This document shows positions 44,769 to 53,408 of a stretch of DNA of 64,000 nt, piece after piece. Location of the stretch: the NCBI GenBank assembly GCA_036504445.1, contig DASXVE010000025.1, positions 289,955 through 353,954 on the forward strand, written 5' to 3'. Position 1 is the first letter of the stretch, and every line of letters starts with the position of its first letter. The stretch comes from Candidatus Aquicultor sp. (lineage in GTDB: Bacteria > Actinomycetota > Aquicultoria > Aquicultorales > Aquicultoraceae). A model generated the notes under the pieces. That model saw only the letters and a program-made list of their open reading frames with translations, was not told the DNA's origin and did no database searches. Both the position numbers and the translations under genes were made by a program.

Positions 44769-44805
44769 TAAAAAAGGACCGCGCCACAGCTGTGCCCGCC
44801 GTCCC
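44769..44805 (-). terminator. terminator after the glycosyltransferase gene
   Basis: GGAC/GTCC arms (44801-44804 with 44776-44779) enclose GC-rich sequence and the palindrome CACAGCTGTG, followed on the minus strand by six T residues (44770-44775). It lies 45 bases after the glycosyltransferase stop. Confidence 0.75.
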
Positions 44806-44848
44806 TGTTCTACCTCGATTATACTAGATTGCTGACGAATTGCCACGT

Positions 44849-46468
44849 CTACCTGCTCTCAAAAAGATACACATTAATGGGATACATTTGCTTGGCAGTA
44901 AATATGTGCCGGTAGGCAACAGTATAGCCGGATGAAAGCGCCCTGCGCGGCGCGTCGAGGTTTTGCGGCATGCCAAGAAAGACAAACCAGATACGCCCGT
45001 GCCCTTTCAGCTGCGGCAGCACACTGCAAAGCGCCGTGTCATCAACCGTAATAGCATCTTGCGGAAACGAGATATTGGTAATATCCGTGCGTTTGGCGTA
45101 GTAGTCAAAGCAATTAAAGCGGCATGCACCTATATTAAACACCACGACATCCCCGGGCTGCGCCTGGGATTCAACCGCCTGCACCGCATCGCGCCAGGGC
45201 TCCTTAACCGTGTCGCCGTAGTAACCCCATAAAACAACAACCGAAATAACTACGACGATGGCGATGGCTGCCGCTTTTGCATAGCGATTCTCGAGCGCGG
45301 CCACCCCTCGCGCGGCGATCATAAAGAGTGCCGGCACCGCTCCGATCATATATTTTGCCGCAAACATGGGCACCGCTACGAGTGAGACAAAAAATGCAAT
45401 AACAACCGTCACGAGCAGCCACAACAACACAAAAAGAAGCGAGCGCCGGCTATCGTGAAAATTCTTATCGGCGGTGGCGATAACGTGATGTACCTTGTCC
45501 CCCATTGTTTTATCCGCCCGGGCATCCGCACTTTTATTCTCGAAGATATCAACGATGGCAACGATTGAGAGACCAACCAGAATGAGCGCCGCAAACGCAC
45601 CCCCGGAAAATGAACTCACCATGTCGACCAGCGACATCAACGTGGGTTTTTGTATCGACCACGCGCCGAGCCCCACCTTGTTAGCCGCAAGAAGCGAGAG
45701 CCGGCTATAGAGCACCCACAGCCACGGTACGTATAGAATGAGTAGGGCTGCTTGCGTTAGCAACCAGATTTTTAGTGAGCGCTCGTTGAGACCCCTGGCA
45801 GCCGGTTTTACTAAAAAGCGCACGCTGATGTAATAGAGGCTCTGCGCGATAACGAGAAATATCCCAAAGAGATGCACGTAGAGTAATAGAACGCTGGCTA
45901 CCGTGTAGCCGGCAATAACGCCGCGTGTGGGTTTTTCCAGAAGCCGTAGAAAGAAGTAAAACGAAAGCAGCGTCAGCAGAACCAGAAGACTATAGCCCCG
46001 CGCTTCCTGTGAGTAATAGACCATAAACGGCGAGAGCGCCAGAAACGAGGCCGAGAGCAAGCCAACGGCTCGCTTAAACAGCCTGGTAGCTACCAGGTAG
46101 ATTGCAATAATTGCGCCCGCGCCAAAAAGTGCCGAGAGCAGCCGTACCACAACTTCGGATTGGCCGAAGAGCATCATCCAGTAATGAAGCAAGATAATAT
46201 GAAGCGGCGGGTTAAGATCAATCTGGGGAAGCTGCCCCGCGATGTCCGCCAGCGAAAGCCCTGCGTAATGGATCGAAAAGCCCTCGTCTTGCCAGATACT
46301 TTCCACCCCCAGATGGTAGAGGCGAAGCACCAGGCCGAGCAGTACAATGAGCGAAAGCACCTGCACGTGCCGGTCTTTTACACAATCTTCAACACGGTCA
46401 ATGATGTGGTTTTTGGCGTTGTTATTTGCGGCATGCATTATAGCTTCGGGACGTCGTTTGCTCTTCAC
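44849..46468 (-). CDS. membrane glycosyltransferase (ArnT/PMT-like, GT39/GT83 type)
   Basis: 539 residues with about eleven hydrophobic helices. The extracytoplasmic first loop has ESIWQDEGFSIHYAGLSLAD, with the Asp-Glu pair of GT-C enzymes, and NPPLHIILLHYWMMLFGQSE follows; a periplasmic C-terminal domain ends the protein. These enzymes transfer sugars from polyprenyl phosphates to lipids or proteins at the outer face of the membrane. GTG 46468 is used; ATG 46438 is an alternative. The gene stands alone; donor and acceptor are unknown. Confidence 0.85.
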   Translation of the reverse strand: MKSKRRPEAIMHAANNNAKNHIIDRVEDCVKDRHVQVLSLIVLLGLVLRLYHLGVESIWQDEGFSIHYAGLSLADIAGQLPQIDLNPPLHIILLHYWMMLFGQSEVVVRLLSALFGAGAIIAIYLVATRLFKRAVGLLSASFLALSPFMVYYSQEARGYSLLVLLTLLSFYFFLRLLEKPTRGVIAGYTVASVLLLYVHLFGIFLVIAQSLYYISVRFLVKPAARGLNERSLKIWLLTQAALLILYVPWLWVLYSRLSLLAANKVGLGAWSIQKPTLMSLVDMVSSFSGGAFAALILVGLSIVAIVDIFENKSADARADKTMGDKVHHVIATADKNFHDSRRSLLFVLLWLLVTVVIAFFVSLVAVPMFAAKYMIGAVPALFMIAARGVAALENRYAKAAAIAIVVVISVVVLWGYYGDTVKEPWRDAVQAVESQAQPGDVVVFNIGACRFNCFDYYAKRTDITNISFPQDAITVDDTALCSVLPQLKGHGRIWFVFLGMPQNLDAPRRALSSGYTVAYRHIFTAKQMYPINVYLFESR

Positions 46469-46563
46469 AATAATCCTACAATCAGTACGGTTTAAGACAG
46501 CTTAATAGTACCATGCCGCCAGCGCCGATTGTAGGTGCTGTACTGCTGATTATCGTAACGGAA

Positions 46564-46584
46564 CGTAGCCACCACGTGGCTACG
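46564..46584 (-). terminator. hairpin overlapping the TauE-like gene stop
   Basis: CGTAGCCAC (46564-46572) pairs with GTGGCTACG (46576-46584) around CAC; the stop codon of the permease gene lies in one arm. No T tract is seen. Confidence 0.45.
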
Positions 46585-47362
46585 CAAACAGCTGCCTGAT
46601 CTCGGCTATGCCAAAATAAAGAGCAATAACCAATAGCAGGAACCCGAACATGCGCCGCAGTGTCGCTTCCGGCAGCCCGATGGCGATGCGCGAGCCGAGC
46701 GCCGCCCCCGGTATAATGCCAATGGAGAGAAGCAGCACTAGAAGCGGTTGGATATGCCCGAGCAAGAAATGCACGATAGTGCCGGGAATCGCGTAAGCGA
46801 TAATAACGACGAGCGACGTGCCGAACGCCGTTTTTATATCCTTACCGAAGATTATGGTAAGCGCCGGAACGAGTAAAAACCCGCCGCCGAGGCCTAAGAA
46901 CCCCGAGTAAAAACCTACGAACATACCAATAAGCGCAGAGGTAATCACGGCATGGCTGCGCGCAGCGGTGAACCGCTCCCAAATAACAGCGCTTTCTCCC
47001 CGGCCGGTAATATAGTTAAGCGCTATGAATATAAAAACTGCCGCGGTTATCAGAAGAATGATGTCACCGTTAACGAATCGGGTGGTATAAGCGCCGAGCG
47101 CCGCTCCGATCATCCCGGTTATGGCGAGGTCTCGCGCCAAGCGCAGATCGACGTAGCCGTTCCGGTAATAAGTAGCGGCGCCGGTAACCGCCGAGACGAT
47201 AATAACCGGCACCGGCGTGCCGACAGCGACCAAGGCCGGCGTGCCGAGAATCAGGCGAAGCGCGGGCGTCATTAGAACTCCGCCCCCTACCCCAAACTGC
47301 CCGGATAGATAGCCGGCAAAAAACCCGATAAGAATAGGCCCGATAATATCAATAAAGCTCAT
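46580..47362 (-). CDS. TSUP family permease (TauE/SafE type)
   Basis: 260 residues, eight membrane helices in two repeats, each with the family glycine-rich motif: GFFAGYLSGQFGVGGGVLMT near the N-terminus and GFYSGFLGLGGGFLLVP in the middle. TSUP members export sulfite, sulfonates or other small organosulfur anions; the substrate here is not evident. It starts at ATG 47362 with only a weak ribosome-binding site, 42 bases after the NUDIX gene stop, so the two may be co-transcribed. Confidence 0.9.
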   Translation of the reverse strand: MSFIDIIGPILIGFFAGYLSGQFGVGGGVLMTPALRLILGTPALVAVGTPVPVIIVSAVTGAATYYRNGYVDLRLARDLAITGMIGAALGAYTTRFVNGDIILLITAAVFIFIALNYITGRGESAVIWERFTAARSHAVITSALIGMFVGFYSGFLGLGGGFLLVPALTIIFGKDIKTAFGTSLVVIIAYAIPGTIVHFLLGHIQPLLVLLLSIGIIPGAALGSRIAIGLPEATLRRMFGFLLLVIALYFGIAEIRQLFA

Positions 47363-47404
47363 ATGTGCATCTTACGTAATAACGCCCATAAAACGAAGCG
47401 CATA

Positions 47405-47839
47405 TCACGCAATCCGGCTCCCCAGCATATCGCGCGCTTTTACAGCGATATCGCGCTCGCTTTTATAGGTAAGTTTTTCAATCGCTTCGTCAATCGGAAA
47501 CCAACGCACTTCTTCGGATTCGAAATCATGCTCGGATATGTCTCCACCGGTGCAACGAACCAGATAAAAGTAGACGAACTTATGGTAGCGCGAGCCGCTC
47601 TGACGCCAGACGAACCAGTAATCGATATGACCGAGCTCCGCGATTGGCTCACCAATTAAGCCGGTTTCCTCACGGATTTCCCTGAGCGCAGCCTCCCTCA
47701 GGCTTTCACCTTTCTCGACCAGCCCTTTCGGTAGCTTCCAAATCGTGCCATTATTCAGGGCGATTAATGCCACCTCGAAACGACGCTTATTCTCACAATA
47801 GATAACGCCGCCCGCCGAGGTGACGGTCTCTGTCTTCAC
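47405..47839 (-). CDS. NUDIX hydrolase
   Basis: 144 residues with the NUDIX box GESLREAALREIREETGLIG (complete GX5EX7REUXEEXGU). The start GGVIYCENKRRFEVALIAL is usual for general nucleotide-diphosphate hydrolases such as the diadenosine polyphosphate type (LPKGLVEKGE). AGGAG stands before GTG 47839. Substrate is not predictable. Confidence 0.9.
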   Translation of the reverse strand: MKTETVTSAGGVIYCENKRRFEVALIALNNGTIWKLPKGLVEKGESLREAALREIREETGLIGEPIAELGHIDYWFVWRQSGSRYHKFVYFYLVRCTGGDISEHDFESEEVRWFPIDEAIEKLTYKSERDIAVKARDMLGSRIA

Positions 47840-47993
47840 TGCCGCTCCTCCTACCCTGAAATATGCGTTCCATCACGTTGAAAGCTTCCCAAAACACGCT
47901 AGGTTCAACATGCTGATACTATAATAACTGTAAGTATGCTAGGGTAGAAAGCGCATTTGCGCCAGTAATGAAATGAACGGGTAACGGTCGCAG

Positions 47994-49787
47994 CTATTTG
48001 GTAGTTTGTGCAGCTTGATCGCTGTCGATGACCTCGCCGCTCAGGGCGACCGTACAATTGCGCCCGGCTTCTTTTGCCTTGTAGAGCGCTTCGTCGGCCT
48101 TCTGGACTAACGCCAGTGGATCACCCATCGACGGGGTGAACGCGCTCACGCCGATACTAATAGTCGTCGAGACTACGATATCGGGCTCAAGAGAAATCGG
48201 GCTTGCTTCTACCCTTCCGCGCAGTTTCTCCCCTACCTTTGCGGCTTTCTCCAGGCTGGTTTCGGGCAGGATGAGCGCAAACTCATCGCCGCCGTAGCGG
48301 GCTGCGAGATCGGACTGGCGCAAGTTTCCTTTGAGCGTGGCGGCGATCGCCTTGAGCACTGAATCGCCGGTGACGTGCCCGTAGGTATCATTAATGTCTT
48401 TGAACGTATCCACGTCGATCATCACCAGTGACAGTTCCGAGCCGTAGCGCTGGGCACGGTTAAACTCGACCGAGAGGCGCTCGAGGAAGCTCTTGTGGTT
48501 GGCAAGGTTGGTTAAACCATCGGTTACCGCCGTCTCTTTAAGCTGGCTGATGATCCGGTTATATACTTTACGTTGAAACGGAAAACACATCTTCCAATCG
48601 GCAATACCCTGGTAGATAGCAGCTGCCTGCTCGCGGCATGTTTTATAGCCGCATGCACCGCAATTAAGCTCATCCTCCGGGTCGAACTTCTCGCCTTCGG
48701 CAAGGATATCGTGAATCGCCATCTCGCTCGGGAGCGTCTCGACAACACGGCGCTCGGCAAACGCTTTTGCTGTTCCAATCTCCGGTAAATACGGCTCAAG
48801 CTGATCGAATGTGAGCTGCTGCGATGCTTTGGTCAGTCGCCTCTCATAGATACTTTCGATAATGTGTTTACGCAGGTAAATGTTACTGTCGGAATCAATC
48901 CCCGGCCCTCCGACACAACCATCGCATACCAGAAGATCGATAAACTTTGCCCGCAGCGCACCGGAGCGCACCGCCTCAGCAAGGCCGTCCAAACTGGTCA
49001 CATTTCGCATAACCATTAACGCCGGATCGAGCAGGTTATACTGGGCGATTGTCGGGCGCGGGAAGCCTCCGGCAACCGAGTAGCGCCGTTTAACTTCGGG
49101 TTTTGCGGCGGCTTCAAGAAGTGTGTTGTCCTGTCCGGCAACAAAACGCATCCTGAGCAGCTGTTTGAATTCCTTGAACGTAAGCACGGCATCGATCAGC
49201 CCCGATGCGCTCGCCTCAGCTTTGGCCGCAATGCACGGCGTGGCGTAAACGATGGCGACATCACCGCCGTAGATACTCTTGATAAGCCGCGCCTGTGCCT
49301 CCATCGGCGTGATAATCGGCGCCAGGCAGGCAACGAGTTCAGGGTGATACTTCTCAATCCATGCATTTGCAGACGGGCATGTCGAGCGGATCACCGGCGT
49401 ATCCAGCTCCGACGCAAAATAGCGCAGGTATTGGCGCGCAACGATTTCTTCACCGAGGATGGTATCTTCGTGCGTGTAAAAACCGGCGTTCTCTATAAGA
49501 AACGCCAGCTCTTCGGTTGCCATGGGATAAAACGACGCCGGGTACTCCGGCGCAAGCATCGCCACGGTTTTCCTAGTGGACGATAACAGATTGAAGGCGC
49601 GCTCGAGATCCCCGCCCGTATGTATCCCGTTCTGGCTGCACGTCAGCGTGCAGCGTCCGCAATACACGCAGCGCTCATCGAGGACCTCCGTCTGTCCGTC
49701 CACTATCTTTATCGCTTTTACCGGACATGCACGCACGCATGCATAGCATTCGTTGCACAGTCCTTTTTCTACGAATAATATGCTCAT
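47994..49787 (-). CDS. H-cluster-like Fe-S sensor fused to a GGDEF diguanylate cyclase
   Basis: 597 residues. Two [4Fe-4S] ferredoxin motifs (CNECYACVRACPVKA, then CVYCGRCTLTCSQNG); an [FeFe]-hydrogenase large-subunit-like domain (about 75-370) with altered H-cluster motifs RSTCPSANAW, ATPCIAAKAE and VCDGCVGGPG; a Cys cluster NCGACGYKTCREQA (near 405); and a C-terminal GGDEF domain with an intact RYGGDEF site and the RQSD inhibitory I-site five residues before it. The proton-transfer Cys of active hydrogenases is replaced, so this is more likely an H2/CO/redox sensor than a catalyst. It should make cyclic di-GMP in response. I chose ATG 49787, just before the ferredoxin; the frame extends upstream without a good site. 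Confidence 0.88.
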   Translation of the reverse strand: MSILFVEKGLCNECYACVRACPVKAIKIVDGQTEVLDERCVYCGRCTLTCSQNGIHTGGDLERAFNLLSSTRKTVAMLAPEYPASFYPMATEELAFLIENAGFYTHEDTILGEEIVARQYLRYFASELDTPVIRSTCPSANAWIEKYHPELVACLAPIITPMEAQARLIKSIYGGDVAIVYATPCIAAKAEASASGLIDAVLTFKEFKQLLRMRFVAGQDNTLLEAAAKPEVKRRYSVAGGFPRPTIAQYNLLDPALMVMRNVTSLDGLAEAVRSGALRAKFIDLLVCDGCVGGPGIDSDSNIYLRKHIIESIYERRLTKASQQLTFDQLEPYLPEIGTAKAFAERRVVETLPSEMAIHDILAEGEKFDPEDELNCGACGYKTCREQAAAIYQGIADWKMCFPFQRKVYNRIISQLKETAVTDGLTNLANHKSFLERLSVEFNRAQRYGSELSLVMIDVDTFKDINDTYGHVTGDSVLKAIAATLKGNLRQSDLAARYGGDEFALILPETSLEKAAKVGEKLRGRVEASPISLEPDIVVSTTISIGVSAFTPSMGDPLALVQKADEALYKAKEAGRNCTVALSGEVIDSDQAAQTTK

Positions 49788-50043
49788 GAGTAAGATCAAA
49801 TCGAGGGGTGGGAAATCAAGATTTTTGCTGCGGCGCCCCAACCCGCTTATATGGAAGTTATATTTGTAGACAATCGAAAAAGCGCCATAACGTCGCTTTT
49901 TCTTAATGTCATTTTTTGGCTTTTCATTAATAATATATGATGAGCCTATCGCCGACAAGGCCGGTACATACATCGTGAAGATTAATTTAAGAAATATGAA
50001 TAATGGTATCGTACGTAGTTGTTACAATTATGGCAGGTCTCGC

Positions 50044-50520
50044 CTAAACGCGTCCGTCATCTGCGATATCGCAGATACGGGCGTTACCGGCGGCTACAAG
50101 ATCGTTAGGGCATATTTTGAGAACGGTGTTGCTTTGTCCGCCACATGTGTAGACGACGGGCTCGGTAAGCAACCGCTGGTCTACATAGAGTGGCAGCATT
50201 TTGTCATGTGCGAGCGGTGGCGTGCTTCCCCGCACGTAGCCGGTTATCGCAACCATATCCCCGGGATCGGCAAACCGGACATCGCTCACACCGGTTATCT
50301 TTTTAAGTTTTCGGATATCGAGACGGCGGTTCCCGGGCAGAACAACGACTACCGGGACACCATCCGCTTCAACGATAAGCGTCTTGGCGATCTCAGATGT
50401 TTCAAGACCTAAGTATAAAGACGCCATCGACACGGTTGTGGCCGATATTTCGACGAGGTTTATCTCGTGCGGAATATCGAGCGATTGTAGAAAATTGTGT
50501 AAATCGATACTCGTCCTCAT
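50044..50520 (-). CDS. YbaK/ProX-type aminoacyl-tRNA deacylase
   Basis: 158 residues with a YbaK fold: EIAKTLIVEADGVPVVVVLP holds the conserved Lys, and a GYVRGSTPPLAHDKMLPLYVD loop (key GSTPP) follows, then YTCGGQSNTVLKICPNDL. These proteins hydrolyse mischarged tRNA such as Cys-tRNAPro. GAGGTCAG precedes the ATG at 50520. It stands alone, with about 250 bases on each side that hold no other gene; the region upstream of the H-cluster/GGDEF gene (49788-50043) is AT-rich. Confidence 0.9.
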   Translation of the reverse strand: MRTSIDLHNFLQSLDIPHEINLVEISATTVSMASLYLGLETSEIAKTLIVEADGVPVVVVLPGNRRLDIRKLKKITGVSDVRFADPGDMVAITGYVRGSTPPLAHDKMLPLYVDQRLLTEPVVYTCGGQSNTVLKICPNDLVAAGNARICDIADDGRV

Positions 50521-50682
50521 ATCTGACCTCGGGTATAAGTCGCCAACCGCCGCAATAATACCACCTCGACCGGTAATAGACCAGTAAATTTATGGCAGGC
50601 TATTATTGGGATTGCCCAAAGTGTCTGCGCCTGGCTAGCGCGAGCGTTCAAAAGCTGATCCGCGAGCAAAAAAGCGACGAGC

Positions 50683-50719
50683 AAAAAAATACGGGTTTGC
50701 CCGTTTAGAGCAAACCCGC
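50683..50719 (-). terminator. terminator of the fchA-folD operon
   Basis: CGGGTTTGC (50692-50700) pairs with GCAAACCCG (50710-50718); on the minus strand the stem is followed by seven T residues (50683-50689). A textbook intrinsic terminator about 60 bases after folD. Confidence 0.88.
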
Positions 50720-50780
50720 CTATATATCGGCTGCATATACAATGATCGATGCCGGCTTATACGTAACGATTTGCGTTTCG

Positions 50781-51650
50781 TTATGCAAGCGCCAGGTTGT
50801 GCTGCATCTCGCAGGCCATCACCGTATGCTTGCAGAGCACGGCGGTTGTAACAGAACCGACACCGCCCGGCACCGGCGTGATCTTCTCGACGATGGGCTC
50901 GACCTCGTTATAATCGACGTCGCCGACATATTTTCCGGGGTTATCCGGATCTTCGTTAATGCCGACATCGATAACTACCTGGCCGGGTCGAACGTAATTG
51001 GCCTTGACCATCTTGGCGCGACCGACCGCTGCGACGAGAATATCCCCTTCCCGGCATACTTCCGGCAGGTTTTCGGTGCGCGAGTGACAGATCGTTACTG
51101 TTGCATGCTCACGCAAGAGCAGCATTGCCGCCGGTTTGCCGACGACGAGCGAACGGCCGAGAACAACCGCGCGTTTACCCTTCAGCGGGATACCGTAGAA
51201 CTTAAGGATCTCCATACATGCGGTCGGCGTACATGGGGCAAAACCGGTCGGATCATCGGCAAACACCTTGGCGGCGCTGGCCAAATTCATCGAATCGACG
51301 TCTTTTTCCACCGGTATAAGCGAGCGGATCTTGCGCTCATCAAGGTTTTTTGGTAGCGGCGCAAACATCAAGATGCCGTGGATATCAGGATTAGCGCCGG
51401 CAGACAGGATCGCCTGCTCAAAACTCTCCTGATCTATATCAATGGGATACTCAAAGACTTCGTAAGCCATACCTACGGCATCGCACGTCTTTTTTGCCCC
51501 GCCTTCGTAAAAGAGATCATCCGGGCGCACACCAACGCGCACGATTCCAAGCTTCGGGGTAATGCCCTTAGCCTTCAGTTCTTCGACCTTTTTCGTGAGG
51601 TCTTCTTTAATCGCATCGGCGACTGCTTTTCCGGCAAGTCTTTCCGCCAT
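50781..51650 (-). CDS. folD: methylenetetrahydrofolate dehydrogenase/methenyltetrahydrofolate cyclohydrolase
   Basis: 289 residues. FolD blocks seen: [20 protein letters not shown] (catalytic Lys region), [56 protein letters not shown] and [14 protein letters not shown] followed by [15 protein letters not shown]. It interconverts methenyl- and methylene-H4folate using NAD(P)H. AGGAGG stands before ATG 51650. It is 12 bases after fchA, so cyclohydrolase activity may be shared with that gene product. These two supply the steps missing between fhs and metVF. Confidence 0.96.
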   Translation of the reverse strand: MAERLAGKAVADAIKEDLTKKVEELKAKGITPKLGIVRVGVRPDDLFYEGGAKKTCDAVGMAYEVFEYPIDIDQESFEQAILSAGANPDIHGILMFAPLPKNLDERKIRSLIPVEKDVDSMNLASAAKVFADDPTGFAPCTPTACMEILKFYGIPLKGKRAVVLGRSLVVGKPAAMLLLREHATVTICHSRTENLPEVCREGDILVAAVGRAKMVKANYVRPGQVVIDVGINEDPDNPGKYVGDVDYNEVEPIVEKITPVPGGVGSVTTAVLCKHTVMACEMQHNLALA

Positions 51651-51662
51651 GAGGTCTCCTCC

Positions 51663-52295
51663 TTATTCGCTAAGCTTATCGAGAACAAGTTGCAGGGTTT
51701 CATCCGCGAGCTTTGACCCTTCGCTTAAGAGCCGGTTCATCTCGTCGCGGTTGGTTTTAACAAACTCCTGGTCCTTGATGCCGTTAAGATTAATAACAAC
51801 ATTGAGCATGCCGCCCTGCAAAGCGCCTTTTAGAAAGACGACGCCGCAGCCGACATCCGATATCGCCAGCATGCTGCCGATTTGGCCCATCCGATTGTGT
51901 ATCTTAATGCCCTCATATGATTTACGCATAATCTCCATAGGAACCGAACACGCTTCTTTCGAGAATTTCTCGAGAGCCTCTTCTTTCGCTGCGATCTGCT
52001 CGGGAGTATCTTTCGGCATACCGTAAGCCTTTGAGAGGGGGGCAAACACCTCGGCATCTTTGTCGACCAGCATTTCCAGCTCGGCGATAATCTGCTCACC
52101 CTTGGCGAGGAGCTCTTTCACCTCGTCCTCTACCTCTGCGTACTTCTTCTTGCCAACGGTAAGATTGCCCACCATGTTCGAGAGCGCCATACCGATCGCT
52201 CCACCCATCGCGGCAGCTCCTCCGCCTCCGGGCACCGGCGCTTTCGATGCTAACTCGTCGATAAATTCCCTGCAGCTTTTATCTACCATAGCCAT
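51663..52295 (-). CDS. fchA: methenyltetrahydrofolate cyclohydrolase
   Basis: 210 residues of the FTCD cyclodeaminase-like family. SKAPVPGGGGAAAMGGAIGM and MVGNLTVGKKKYAEVEDEV are the family signatures; MLNVVINLNGIKDQEFV lies near the C-terminus. In acetogens the stand-alone protein is the methenyl-H4folate cyclohydrolase. ATG 52295 has AGGGAGG at seven bases; ATGs at 52301 and 52289 flank it. It starts the fchA-folD operon behind a promoter and a leader hairpin. Confidence 0.92.
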   Translation of the reverse strand: MAMVDKSCREFIDELASKAPVPGGGGAAAMGGAIGMALSNMVGNLTVGKKKYAEVEDEVKELLAKGEQIIAELEMLVDKDAEVFAPLSKAYGMPKDTPEQIAAKEEALEKFSKEACSVPMEIMRKSYEGIKIHNRMGQIGSMLAISDVGCGVVFLKGALQGGMLNVVINLNGIKDQEFVKTNRDEMNRLLSEGSKLADETLQLVLDKLSE

Positions 52296-52328
52296 ACACA
52301 TGCCTCCCTTGATTGGTTTGTCTATAAA

Positions 52329-52365
52329 ATCAGGGGCAAAAATCCGAATCACCAATGCCCCTGAT
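52329..52365 (-). terminator. leader hairpin with T tract upstream of fchA, possible attenuator
   Basis: ATCAGGGGC (52357-52365 read on the minus strand) pairs with GCCCCTGAT (52329-52337), followed by TTTTAT. It lies between the predicted promoter and the fchA start, so it can stop transcription before the genes. An alternative antiterminator was not worked out. Confidence 0.55.
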
Positions 52366-52399
52366 GCGTTACTATTGTTACATATTTAGAACCTATTTT

Positions 52400-52428
52400 A
52401 TGGTACGTTACGACCTTGGGCTCGTCAA
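52400..52428 (-). promoter_or_regulatory. promoter of fchA-folD
   Basis: On the minus strand TTGACG (52423-52428) and TACCAT (52400-52405) are 17 bases apart, giving a start near 52393 and a leader of about 100 bases. It lies in the 341-base gap between fchA and plsC, which otherwise holds an ATTATTAATAAT palindrome near 52511 and no gene. Confidence 0.5.
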
Positions 52429-52636
52429 TACCTACGCTGTATTTACTCCCCAAACCAACCAACCGCCTGGCTATAGCCGGCCGATATTGATTTGCTTACA
52501 ATTTTCTTACATTATTAATAATACCATTACGTAAAGACGCCTGCTAAGAATGCCGATATTCTTCATGTTCTCATATCTGCTATTCTGGCTTCGCCTAAGC
52601 GGATGATACCCGGTACCATGTAGCATGAGGAGCGCT

Positions 52637-53299
52637 ATGATTACATTTATGTGGAGACGAGTCCGGCAAGTATTCCGGCTTATATTCATAATCTTTACCC
52701 GTTTCGAGGTCGAGGGATTAGAGCACGTTGCGAGCATGGATACTCCGGTCATCCTCATTGCAAACCATACGAGTTATCTCGATCCGTTAGCGCTCGCGGC
52801 ATCTTTGCCGTCTTCCTCGCAGCTCATACCCGTGCGATTTCTGGCCAAAAAAGAAATCTACGACGCCGGCTTATCACCGTTTCTTAGCCTGACCGGCACA
52901 ATTTTTCTTGATACAAACAAACCGCTCAAAGCACTAAAAACGGCTCTTGCAGTACTGAAGGAAGGTAACTCCATAGGCATTTTTCCAGAGGGCACACGCT
53001 CGATTACCGGCGAGCTCCTTCCCTTTAAAGAGGGCGTCGATTTTTTAGCAAAAAAGAGCGGGGCTCCGGTACTGCCGGCCGTCATTCTCGGAACGTTTAA
53101 GCACGGCGAAGGGTATGTAAACGGTTTGAAAAAGATTCTCTTGTTCCTGAGCTTCCGGTATCGGATCAAAGTGGTCTTTGCCAAGCCTATCACCGGTGAA
53201 ATCGAATCGGAGTTTACGAAGCTCTACTGCGCCGTCCTGGCTGTGCACGAAAACAATAAGCACAACGCCGGCACAAAAATCGGCCCCCGGGCAAGTTAA
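52637..53299 (+). CDS. plsC: 1-acyl-sn-glycerol-3-phosphate acyltransferase
   Basis: 220 residues. NHTSYLDPLALA (NHX4D catalytic motif) near residue 43 and FPEGTRSITGELLPFKEGV (acceptor-binding motif) near 117 identify PlsC. An N-terminal hydrophobic segment (VFRLIFIIFT) anchors it at the membrane. It acylates lysophosphatidic acid in phospholipid synthesis. I placed the start at ATG 52637, just behind AGGAG; ATG 52625 contains that site itself. Divergent from fchA. Confidence 0.94.
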   Translation: MITFMWRRVRQVFRLIFIIFTRFEVEGLEHVASMDTPVILIANHTSYLDPLALAASLPSSSQLIPVRFLAKKEIYDAGLSPFLSLTGTIFLDTNKPLKALKTALAVLKEGNSIGIFPEGTRSITGELLPFKEGVDFLAKKSGAPVLPAVILGTFKHGEGYVNGLKKILLFLSFRYRIKVVFAKPITGEIESEFTKLYCAVLAVHENNKHNAGTKIGPRAS

Positions 53300-53408
53300 G
53301 GCAGCCACCAAGCGCTTTACCGTGTAATTATTCCCTGTCTTGGTATATACTAAATATATTGATCTTGTGATCTAACGCCTGTTAGCCCTGCACGGCAAGG
53401 ATACAACA

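Noticed and set aside
52507..52758. 83-residue minus-strand ORF in the fchA-plsC gap
   Set aside because: It runs into plsC on the opposite strand and has neither start signals nor a protein-like composition.
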